9,179 nucleotides of DNA, from the NCBI GenBank assembly GCA_964369445.1, contig CAYJFU010000071.1, positions 1 through 9,179 of the forward strand, given 5' to 3'. This document shows positions 1 to 5,736 of this stretch, piece after piece. Every line of letters begins with the position of its first letter. Position 1 is the first letter of the stretch. The stretch is from CAYJBH01 sp964369445 (lineage in GTDB: Bacteria; Bacillota; Clostridia; Oscillospirales; Ruminococcaceae). The notes under the pieces were generated by a model. The model worked only from the letters and a program-made list of their open reading frames with translations. It had not been told where the DNA came from and searched no databases. The translations under genes were made by a program, and so were the position numbers.

Positions 1-1
1 G

Positions 2-118
2 ACAGGACTTACCGCCGTTGACGGTTGTCCGTCTGCAACCGGATACTTTAAAAGGGATAGCGCTCCGCCACCCTGCCCCGGCAACCACGTTGCCGACCCG
101 GCCGTACCAGTGGTTTAA
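2..118 (+). CDS. C-terminal end of a class A penicillin-binding protein (partial)
   Basis: The reading frame enters from the left edge and ends at TAA 116-118, leaving the last 38 residues. The fragment starts TGLTAVDGCPSATGYF and continues to APPPCPGNH. The pattern of TGL, then CP, an aromatic residue, and a second Pro-rich C..H motif resembles the extracellular tail that follows the transpeptidase domain in Firmicutes PBP1A-type bifunctional peptidoglycan synthases, where it is often written as TGLLAt..CP..t..f...t.P...C..H. Such enzymes polymerise and cross-link peptidoglycan outside the membrane. No catalytic motif lies within the window, so the call rests on the tail alone. A strong terminator follows about 40 nt downstream. 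Another secreted protein with a Cys-Pro tail is possible. Confidence 0.55.
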   Translation, partial: TGLTAVDGCPSATGYFKRDSAPPPCPGNHVADPAVPVV

Positions 119-160
119 AGTTAACAGATATTGTTTTGTATCATAAAAACCTTGTACAAA

Positions 161-206
161 AAGGCTTGCTCTCTCGCCATTGGTGGAAGAGCAAGCCTTT
201 TTTCTT
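161..206. terminator. Bidirectional intrinsic terminator
   Basis: A perfect 12-bp stem pairs 161-172 (AAGGCTTGCTCT) with 188-199 (AGAGCAAGCCTT), with a 15-nt loop. On the plus strand it runs straight into a T tract (TTTTTTCTT), ending the penicillin-binding protein transcript. On the minus strand the stem is followed by TTTTTG, so it also suits termination of the GGDEF pair whose last stop is at 249. The remainder of 119-248 shows no other feature. Confidence 0.9.
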
Positions 207-248
207 ATGTGTTTTACGCCTGAAGTAAGTACTTTAAGTAGACAATAT

Positions 249-1454
249 CTACTGCCTGTGGACCTTTCGGTTCTCTTTGAATTTGTACATTTTTGTGTCA
301 GCTTTGTGCAGTATTTCCGCACATGACAATACGTTTGCACTGTCGACGGAAATCAAACCGTAACTTATGGACGTCTCAAAATCCCTTTGTAGATGTTTTG
401 CTATGTCGAGGCTCTGTGCAAATGCAACATTCAACAGCTTTTTCACTGCATCTTTGTCCGCGCCCTCAACGGTGATTAAAAACTCATCACCGCCCATGCG
501 CGTGACAATGCCGTCAGAAAACACGTCGTTTAGTATTGCGGCAACGCTTTTAATATAGTTGTCGCCGTCGGTGTGACTGAACGTGTCATTAACCACTTTT
601 AGACCATCAATGTCGACAAGTGCAACATTAAATTCTGCCTTTGCATCCACTAGTGCTGTCAGCCTTTTCTCACCAAAAAAACGCATGTAGCAACCGGTAA
701 ATGCATCAAAATTGGACTGTTCTTCCAGCCTCTCCACCTCCGACTCACTCACGTTGATGGAACGGCGAAGGTTGTCAAAACGCTCTCTGTCAAGTTTCAA
801 ATTGACAAAGGTTAACGTATAAAACACGGTGATATGATAGCCTATAAATACCAGCATGCTTAATAGGGCAAAGTGCAATTTGTACTCAACCCCAGTGCCG
901 TCTGCACCCAAAAATATAACGGTGGCAATAAAGAATATATAAGTGAATGAGAACATCCACGTCGCAAAACGCACATTTCTCTTGTCAGTAATCATCAGTC
1001 TAATTTTGTGTGGTTTTATCAAGAATTTCGCAAATATTATGTATAGCCATGAAATAAAAAATGGGGTAACCGTCTGTAAAGTACGCAATTCGCGTATTTC
1101 ATAAAGTGCCGCAAAGTCAACATCTAACAGTACAGCCGTCAAAGATAATGTTAATACTCGCCATGTGTAAAAATTGACGCTTGCAATAAGTGCCCAAAAA
1201 AGTGCCGCAAAAATGTTTTTGCGAGCCAAAAGTGCAAGCTCTAAAAAGTGCACGCTTACAAACAATATCATGCCGATAAACTCTGTATCCGCACTTAAAA
1301 ATTGTGCAAAAAACAAAATGACCGACAAATTTATTAACACTGTTATAATAATTTTAGGCCATAAAAATTTTGCACTCCCAATCAATGAGGTGAAAAAATT
1401 GAGGGCTGAGACTTCGAATAGCACAAAAATCGCTATAAAAGGAAGAATTGTCAT
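249..1454 (-). CDS. Membrane-anchored GGDEF diguanylate cyclase, no I-site
   Basis: The 401-residue protein probably makes c-di-GMP from two GTP at the inner face of the membrane. Residues 1-216 hold about seven hydrophobic segments with no recognisable named sensor domain. A short charged linker (about 219-247) leads into a C-terminal GGDEF domain. The signature GGDEF is intact at 321-325. D281, N289 and D298 align with the metal- and GTP-binding positions of PleD, and the end carries the usual AD..MY..K motif (385-393). The opening DxLTG motif is altered to DAFTGCYMR (250-258). The position for the inhibitory RxxD site, nine to six residues before GGDEF, reads FSDG, so product inhibition is probably lost. 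Its ATG overlaps the TGA of the upstream GGDEF gene (ATGA), with GAGGTG just upstream, indicating translational coupling. Catalytic activity is inferred, not shown. Confidence 0.88.
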   Translation of the reverse strand: MTILPFIAIFVLFEVSALNFFTSLIGSAKFLWPKIIITVLINLSVILFFAQFLSADTEFIGMILFVSVHFLELALLARKNIFAALFWALIASVNFYTWRVLTLSLTAVLLDVDFAALYEIRELRTLQTVTPFFISWLYIIFAKFLIKPHKIRLMITDKRNVRFATWMFSFTYIFFIATVIFLGADGTGVEYKLHFALLSMLVFIGYHITVFYTLTFVNLKLDRERFDNLRRSINVSESEVERLEEQSNFDAFTGCYMRFFGEKRLTALVDAKAEFNVALVDIDGLKVVNDTFSHTDGDNYIKSVAAILNDVFSDGIVTRMGGDEFLITVEGADKDAVKKLLNVAFAQSLDIAKHLQRDFETSISYGLISVDSANVLSCAEILHKADTKMYKFKENRKVHRQ

Positions 1455-2671
1455 GCAACACCTCTTTTATAGTAAGCGGCTTTTTGCTTGCGCATGTCGG
1501 CATCTGCAAGATCAAGCACCTGCTCCAGCGAATGATATCGGCGGCCATAGTCGATAAACTGCTTGCCTATACTTGCCGAAAACCGATAATGCTTTTCGAC
1601 GGCGTCTAATTCAATGATTCTGTTTATTCTGTCCGCGACAAGCTCTAACTCCTCTTTGGAATTGCTGTTGAGAATGACCAACAATTCATCTCCGCCAACC
1701 CTGCCCAAAACATCAATATCACGTATGGCGCGCTTTACACACGCGACCATATCCTTTATAAGTTCATCACCGACATTGTGCCCGAAGGTGTCGTTAACTG
1801 CTTTGAGGGCGTTAATGTCAATAAAAAGTATGCCAAACGACTGCGATTTATCGTTGTATAGCTCGCGCAACATGCTGTGCATAAACATTTTGTTATACGC
1901 GCCGGTCAAACTGTCGCACTCGAAATTTTTTATCACCTCTACTTTTCGTATCAACAGCTGTTCATACTTTGTCTGCACCTCGTCACGATAATGTTTATTA
2001 ATTGTCATGTTGACAAAGTTGACACAGTACACAAATGTAAAGTAGAAAAGCACTATATTAAGTACAAATGCTAAAAGTGAAATGTAAAGTTGCTCGGGAT
2101 AGTCACGCTGTGAATACAGCAGAATAGACGAAAATGTGGTATAGACAATGGAGGCAAGCGAAAGTGCCGATATAAGCTGCGGATATCTGCGCGACACGGA
2201 CAGCTTTTTTACACCCTCTGTCGGCAAAAATTTCATAATTGCGAATAAAAATAAGAACAAAACAATTGTAGTTATGGCAATGCTCAATACGCGAATACCG
2301 GAGTTTGTGTATATACTTATTGTGGAAATGTTAAATGCTTTGCACAGCGCAATGGATACCGGCAGATGTATGGCGGAAACATGCATGGCAAATAGCGCAC
2401 CTAAAAGAACCGCTTGACGCCACGGTGCTTTGGACATAAGCTTAAATTCCAACGAAAAAGCGATGAATATTGTTACATAAACTAAGTATATTGGTTGTTG
2501 CAGTGCAACAAAGACCCCTAATAACATTAGATTTAGCAAGGATAGCAACGCGTGCACAACACCGCCTCGTTTAGCTTGTAACAGGATATTAGTTACATAG
2601 CCGAAGAGAGTGTAGTTGTACACGAGGTATAATAATATTGTGAATATATAAAGTGGTAATAGATTTGTCAT
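1451..2671 (-). CDS. Membrane-anchored GGDEF-type (GGDEL) diguanylate cyclase with I-site
   Basis: The 406-residue protein has the same architecture as the downstream gene: about seven hydrophobic segments over residues 1-221, a charged linker (about 224-250) and a C-terminal GGDEF domain. The domain opens with a canonical DSLTGAYNK (253-261). D285, N293 and D302 match PleD's metal- and substrate-binding positions. The signature reads GGDEL (326-330), a last-residue change of the F that some active cyclases are thought to tolerate. RDID at 317-320, exactly five residues before GGDEL, is a complete RxxD inhibitory site for c-di-GMP. It is the first gene of a two-gene operon. The start is supported by TTAGGTAGG immediately upstream, a modest ribosome site, and a promoter about 55 nt further up. 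The membrane part is unlike any sensor I can name; the signal is unknown. The shared layout suggests an old tandem duplication with strong divergence. Confidence 0.88.
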   Translation of the reverse strand: MTNLLPLYIFTILLYLVYNYTLFGYVTNILLQAKRGGVVHALLSLLNLMLLGVFVALQQPIYLVYVTIFIAFSLEFKLMSKAPWRQAVLLGALFAMHVSAIHLPVSIALCKAFNISTISIYTNSGIRVLSIAITTIVLFLFLFAIMKFLPTEGVKKLSVSRRYPQLISALSLASIVYTTFSSILLYSQRDYPEQLYISLLAFVLNIVLFYFTFVYCVNFVNMTINKHYRDEVQTKYEQLLIRKVEVIKNFECDSLTGAYNKMFMHSMLRELYNDKSQSFGILFIDINALKAVNDTFGHNVGDELIKDMVACVKRAIRDIDVLGRVGGDELLVILNSNSKEELELVADRINRIIELDAVEKHYRFSASIGKQFIDYGRRYHSLEQVLDLADADMRKQKAAYYKRGVA

Positions 2672-2726
2672 GCCTACCTAAGAATTAACGAACTTTGATT
2701 GCAACATAGCCAGCTTAATAGAAAAT

Positions 2727-2755
2727 ATTATAGCATAAAATTTGAATAAAATTCC
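2727..2755 (-). promoter_or_regulatory. Promoter of the GGDEF gene pair
   Basis: On the minus strand a perfect -10 TATAAT lies at 2732-2727, preceded by TGC, which gives an extended -10. The -35 at 17-nt spacing (GGAATT, 2755-2750) is poor, as is common with extended -10 promoters. Transcription would start near 2720, giving a leader of about 50 nt. The rest of the 190-nt gap up to the HxlR gene is AT-rich; I see no clear terminator or second promoter in it. Confidence 0.7.
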
Positions 2756-2861
2756 ACAAATTAGCAAATAGCCTATTCTGTTGAAAAAAATACGCACTTT
2801 GTAAAGAATGTGAAAACTGACGATTTTTGAAATGTTGTGCCAAACCTAGTTTTATAATGTA

Positions 2862-3194
2862 CTATTGGATATTCTTGTTGCGTATGTAAAGCTCACCCCA
2901 CTGACGTAAGGCATCCAGTACCGGCGAAAATTCCACACCAACATCGCTCAAGCTGTACTCTACCTTTGGCGGCACCTGATTGTAAACGTGGCGCGTTATT
3001 AGTCCTTCGGTCTCCAGCGTCTTTAGCTGTCTTGAAAGTGAGGTGTGTGTTATATCTTCCGGCATACGACGCTGCAACTCATTAAACCGTAGCGACCCTT
3101 GCGACAAAAGATGCAATATGTAAATTGACCACTTGCCGGAGAGCAATTTTTGGCTTGTAAGGTAAGGACAAACTAAAAATAAATCCCTTTTCAT
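2862..3194 (-). CDS. HxlR-family winged-helix transcriptional regulator
   Basis: The 110-residue protein is a DNA-binding repressor or activator of the HxlR/MarR-like family, acting as a dimer. The full family pattern is visible: C9-P near the start, GKWSIYILHLL (20-30), RFNEL (36-40), then a recognition-helix region ending TSLSRQLKTLETEGL, the PPKVEYSLSDVG wing and a closing LRQWGELY helix. C9 sits where several HxlR proteins (for example YodB, HypR) have a redox- or electrophile-sensing cysteine, so a similar role is possible. I place the start at 3194 because GTGGAG lies six nt upstream and the family alignment begins at MKRDLF; an in-frame ATG at 3272 would add 26 residues unlike the family. 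The gene is divergent from the NhaC transporter and probably controls it and itself. Confidence 0.9.
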   Translation of the reverse strand: MKRDLFLVCPYLTSQKLLSGKWSIYILHLLSQGSLRFNELQRRMPEDITHTSLSRQLKTLETEGLITRHVYNQVPPKVEYSLSDVGVEFSPVLDALRQWGELYIRNKNIQ

Positions 3195-3206
3195 AAAAAA
3201 CTCCAC

Positions 3207-3227
3207 AGTATCATAAAATATCGTACT
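3207..3227. promoter_or_regulatory. Candidate HxlR operator (21-bp imperfect palindrome)
   Basis: The palindrome has outer arms AGTA/TACT and inner arms ATA/TAT around an A-rich centre, with 7 of 10 base pairs symmetric. It lies between the divergent regulator and transporter genes. It overlaps a possible minus-strand -10 (TATGAT, 3215-3210) for the regulator and touches the -35 of the transporter promoter, so one bound dimer could block both. HxlR proteins commonly bind such AT-rich GTA/TAC-bounded palindromes. The assignment to this regulator is inferred from position. Confidence 0.5.
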
Positions 3228-3255
3228 TGTTTTAAGGTGAGTATATATGTATAAT
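3227..3255 (+). promoter_or_regulatory. Promoter of the NhaC-family transporter
   Basis: TTGTTT (3227-3232) and a perfect TATAAT (3250-3255) are separated by exactly 17 nt. Transcription would begin near 3262, giving a leader of roughly 30 nt that includes the ribosome site AAGGGG (3278-3283), seven nt before ATG 3291. Confidence 0.75.
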
Positions 3256-3290
3256 AGCATTAAAGTAAACAAATAACAAGGGGTTTTTTT

Positions 3291-4646
3291 ATGGATTTAG
3301 GAATTGTCTCACTAATACCTATTGCAATATGTCTGTCGTTGATATTGCTGACAAAAAATGCATTTGTCTCGATAGTGTGCGCACTTGTGTCCGGTTCAAT
3401 AATTGTTTTTGCCTATTCTGGTGAAACATTTACCGCTATAAACTCGGTGGTGGGTGTGGCTACCGACCCCTATCAATTTAAAATAATTGGGTTTGTGGTG
3501 CTTACCGGAGCGCTGGTCAGCGCAATGCAGTGCTCCGGAGGGTTGAACGGCGCTATTAACATCCTTAAAAGGCTACAAAAGCGCTCTACATCTAAGGTGG
3601 CAGGTCAACTGCTTGTCATGTTAATCGGCATTCTTATGTTTATGGATGGCACAAGTTCGATGGCCCTTACCGCCGTTGTTGGAAAACCGGTGTTTGCGCA
3701 GCTTAAACTTCCAAAAGAAAAGTTGGCGCTTGTGGTGAACAGCACGGCCGCTCCTATTGCATGGATAATCCCCTTTGGTGGTGCCGCCGCCATGGTGGCA
3801 GGTGCCCTGACCGAGTCCGGTGTCGATGCGAGTATTAGTTTCACTCAGGTGTTTATGGCAATACCGTTTCAGTTTTACACCATACTGTTGCTCGTGTTTT
3901 TGGCGATAACCATTATTACAGGTGTTGAAATAGGCCCTATAAAGCACTGTAAATATGAAGAACAGCAGGTACAACAGGAACAGACGACAAACAGCAACAT
4001 CCTTTACATGCTCATACCGCTATTAACTCTGGTGGCGATGATATTTATAATGCTGTTTTACACCGGCGATGGAAATCTTATGAGTGGCGACGGCGCAACA
4101 GCTGTGTTTACAGCAGGCAGTGTATCGCTGTTCGTAACTGCTGTATTTTACCGGGTTGTAAAGCTTGGAACCATGGATGTCATAATGTCTTGGTTTTTTA
4201 AAGGTATGCGCAACATGGTGGAGATTATGGTGTTACTGCTTGTGGCGTTTGCGTTTGGCAGTGTCATAAACCAAATCGGAACCGCCGCATACCTTGTGCA
4301 GGTAACACAATTTTTACCGCCACAAATACTGCCGTTTGCAATACTTATTCTTGCTTCGGTTATAGCATTTTGTACCGGAACAAGCAGTGGAACTATAGCT
4401 ATTATTATACCGCTTGTAATGCCGATTGTAATGGCTACAGGTAGTAGTATACCGCTTGCTGTGGGTGCGGTTGTGTCCGGCGCTGTGTTCGGCGACCAAA
4501 ATTCTGTCATATCCGACAGCGTGCTGATGACCTGCTCAATGACAGGCGCTAAACCGCTGGATCACGTGCGCACACAGTTGCCATACACACTTATTGTGCT
4601 TGGGGTGTCAAGTGTGCTATACTTGATATGCGGGTTTATTGTTTAA
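3291..4646 (+). CDS. NhaC-family Na+/H+ antiporter-like transporter
   Basis: The 451-residue integral membrane protein has about 10-12 hydrophobic segments. Family marks of NhaC antiporters are visible: the segment around MDG (118-120) followed by KLPKEKLALVVNSTAAPIA (139-157), where NhaC has EKLAyivDsTaAPva; the CTGTSSGT stretch (361-368); GAVFGDQNSVISDS (397-410); and DHVRTQLPYTL (424-434) near the end. The family exchanges Na+ for protons, while some members (MleN type) couple malate or lactate exchange to the ion gradient. The usual GDHCSPISDTT motif is here GDQNSVISDSV, so substrate preference may differ. A hydrophilic, Gln-rich loop at about 219-235 (QQVQQEQ) probably faces the cytoplasm. 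It is transcribed alone from its own promoter, divergent from the HxlR regulator. Family membership is firm; the substrate is not. Confidence 0.85.
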   Translation: MDLGIVSLIPIAICLSLILLTKNAFVSIVCALVSGSIIVFAYSGETFTAINSVVGVATDPYQFKIIGFVVLTGALVSAMQCSGGLNGAINILKRLQKRSTSKVAGQLLVMLIGILMFMDGTSSMALTAVVGKPVFAQLKLPKEKLALVVNSTAAPIAWIIPFGGAAAMVAGALTESGVDASISFTQVFMAIPFQFYTILLLVFLAITIITGVEIGPIKHCKYEEQQVQQEQTTNSNILYMLIPLLTLVAMIFIMLFYTGDGNLMSGDGATAVFTAGSVSLFVTAVFYRVVKLGTMDVIMSWFFKGMRNMVEIMVLLLVAFAFGSVINQIGTAAYLVQVTQFLPPQILPFAILILASVIAFCTGTSSGTIAIIIPLVMPIVMATGSSIPLAVGAVVSGAVFGDQNSVISDSVLMTCSMTGAKPLDHVRTQLPYTLIVLGVSSVLYLICGFIV

Positions 4647-4653
4647 GGCTTTG

Positions 4654-4677
4654 TTAGATAGTGTCGACACTATCTAA
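4654..4677. repeat. Perfect 24-bp palindrome after the NhaC gene
   Basis: The arm TTAGATAGTGTC (4654-4665) is followed directly by its exact reverse complement, centred on a GTCGAC site. As RNA it would fold into a 10-bp stem with a UCGA loop beginning eight nt after the NhaC stop. It has only GTTT after it, so it is a poor intrinsic terminator. A role in 3'-end protection, as a protein-binding site or as part of a dispersed repeat is equally possible. Confidence 0.75.
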
Positions 4678-4703
4678 GTTTAACATGGGAAAATATTTGT
4701 CAC

Positions 4704-4744
4704 TCGTTCATTTCTCCCCGCCGAAGGTGGGGAGAAATGAACGG
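4704..4744. repeat. 18-bp hairpin with GAA loop
   Basis: CGTTCATTTCTCCCC (4705-4719) pairs perfectly with 4729-4743. The inner GCC/GGT pairs (one G-T) close on a GAA triloop (4723-4725), and a T-G pair can extend the base. The structure would be very stable in RNA or as a DNA cruciform. No T tract follows on either strand (plus side GAAATAAAAAA), so it is not a standard terminator, though it could end or protect the upstream transcript. It is unrelated in sequence to the palindrome 27 nt before it. Confidence 0.8.
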
Positions 4745-4799
4745 AAATAAAAAATAGTTATGTTTTTGGGTTTACTGTGATATTGTATTCACTTTAACC

Positions 4800-4985
4800 T
4801 AGCCAAAGACTTGTAATCCGAACACGCCTTACGCGTACAAATTTTGCGCCATGCTTCGTTATCCTCATTCGTAATACGGCAGTATTACTCAACCGTCTGC
4901 CCCGCCTGACACAAAAATTGTGGGTGCAAGGTTCAGAGAATTTTTGGCTAAATCAAAAACGGTTCGGATTACAAGGCTTTGGCTA
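4800..4985. mobile_element. MITE-like 186-bp element with 24-bp inverted ends
   Basis: The left end TAGCCAAAG.CTTGTAATCCGAAC (4800-4823) matches the reverse complement of 4962-4985 at 23 of 24 positions. Both outer ends are TA, compatible with a TA target duplication of Tc1/mariner-IS630 type, although TA is self-complementary and so proves little. Inside, GTAATAC/GTATTAC (4871-4877 and 4882-4888) forms a hairpin, CACAA/TTGTG (4910-4914 and 4918-4922) another, and ACAAATTTTG near 4836 is partly complementary to ACACAAAAATTGT near 4910. The element has no coding capacity. This matches a miniature inverted-repeat element or a structured dispersed repeat. Copy number elsewhere in the genome cannot be judged from this window. 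Confidence 0.6.
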
Positions 4986-5016
4986 ACCGTATTTTATTTA
5001 ATCAAAGGAGGATATT

Positions 5017-5694
5017 ATGGAAATTACAAACATTAAGGATATTTACGAGCGTTTTGACAAGGTGGGATGTCTGACCTTTGCCACCATCGACGAAAACGGT
5101 GAACCGCATACGCGAATTGCACATCTGCGCGGCTATGACGAGGACGGCATCTACTTTATGACGATGTACACTAAGTCGTTTTACAAACAACTGAAAGCCA
5201 CCGGCAAAATATCGGTATGTGGGCTTTGCGCCAACAGTAAAGTTGAGCACAATGAAGACGGCTTTCCGATATTCGACGATGGCTATGCCATAAGGATGAC
5301 AGGAGATGTAAAAGAGGTGTCTATAGAACAACTCAAAGCAAAGCAAAACCCCATATTTGACTTTTGTATAAAGGATCAGGAAATTTACAAAGCGATGGTG
5401 GTTTTCTGTATAACCTCCGCAAACGGCGACATCTTCGACTACGACTTTGCAAAGCGTGCACGCGAAAATAAACTAGAGCGCATATATATTTCTTACAATG
5501 GCAGAAAGGTGCAGTACTCGGGACTTAGCATTGATGCCCAAAAGTGCATAGGGTGCGGTGTGTGTGACAATGTATGTTCCTTTAAAGCGATTGAACGTAG
5601 TGGAGATGTCTACACCGTCGACAGGTATCGCTGTGATGAGTGCGGAGACTGTTATCTCAACTGTCCTGTGCAGGCGGTGTTGTTAAAGGATTAG
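5017..5694 (+). CDS. Pyridoxamine 5'-phosphate oxidase-like flavoprotein fused to a 2x[4Fe-4S] ferredoxin domain
   Basis: The 225-residue soluble protein has two parts. Residues 1 to about 135 form a PNPOx-like split-barrel FMN-binding domain, with the typical start VGCLTFATIDENGEPHTR (16-33) and IYFMTMYTKSFYKQLKATGKI. The C-terminal part carries two ferredoxin motifs: C177, C180, C183, C187, and C206, C209, C212, C216 followed by P. Two [4Fe-4S] clusters could pass electrons to or from the flavin. Such fusions are common in anaerobic Firmicutes and are presumed redox enzymes with unknown substrates; true pyridoxine-phosphate oxidase activity is unlikely. The start is fixed by AAAGGAGG (5004-5011), five nt before ATG. 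The gene appears monocistronic, directly downstream of the MITE-like element and convergent with the MATE gene. The domain call is firm, the reaction unknown. Confidence 0.88.
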   Translation: MEITNIKDIYERFDKVGCLTFATIDENGEPHTRIAHLRGYDEDGIYFMTMYTKSFYKQLKATGKISVCGLCANSKVEHNEDGFPIFDDGYAIRMTGDVKEVSIEQLKAKQNPIFDFCIKDQEIYKAMVVFCITSANGDIFDYDFAKRARENKLERIYISYNGRKVQYSGLSIDAQKCIGCGVCDNVCSFKAIERSGDVYTVDRYRCDECGDCYLNCPVQAVLLKD

Positions 5695-5736
5695 GGCGTG
5701 TTGATAATATTTGGACAGTAGTGTCAACTTGCCCTA
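5692..5736. terminator. Shared hairpin between convergent genes, containing both stop codons
   Basis: TAGGGC..GTTGA (5692-5704) pairs with TCAAC..GCCCTA (5724-5736): two helices of 6 and 5 bp split by a 2x2 internal loop, with a 19-nt apical loop. The TAG of the flavoprotein gene (5692-5694) and the TAG of the MATE gene (5736-5734, minus strand) are the outermost bases of the two arms. There is no T tract, so it is at best a weak intrinsic terminator serving both directions. Confidence 0.5.

Noticed and set aside
2784..2790. Run of seven T (minus strand) after the HxlR gene as part of a terminator
   Set aside because: No stable stem precedes it; only a four-pair stem can be drawn.
3195..3272. 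Extended N-terminus of the HxlR gene from the ATG at 3272
   Set aside because: The 26 extra residues are unlike the family, would run through the operator and promoter region, and a good ribosome site (GTGGAG) precedes the ATG at 3194.
3605..4510. Long open frames on the minus strand inside the NhaC gene
   Set aside because: They are antisense shadows of a well-supported transporter, with no ribosome site and no family resemblance.
4647..5016. Riboswitch upstream of the PNPOx-ferredoxin gene
   Set aside because: The long gap suggested one, but the structure is an inverted-repeat element, and I recognise no known riboswitch core (FMN, TPP, PreQ1 or others).
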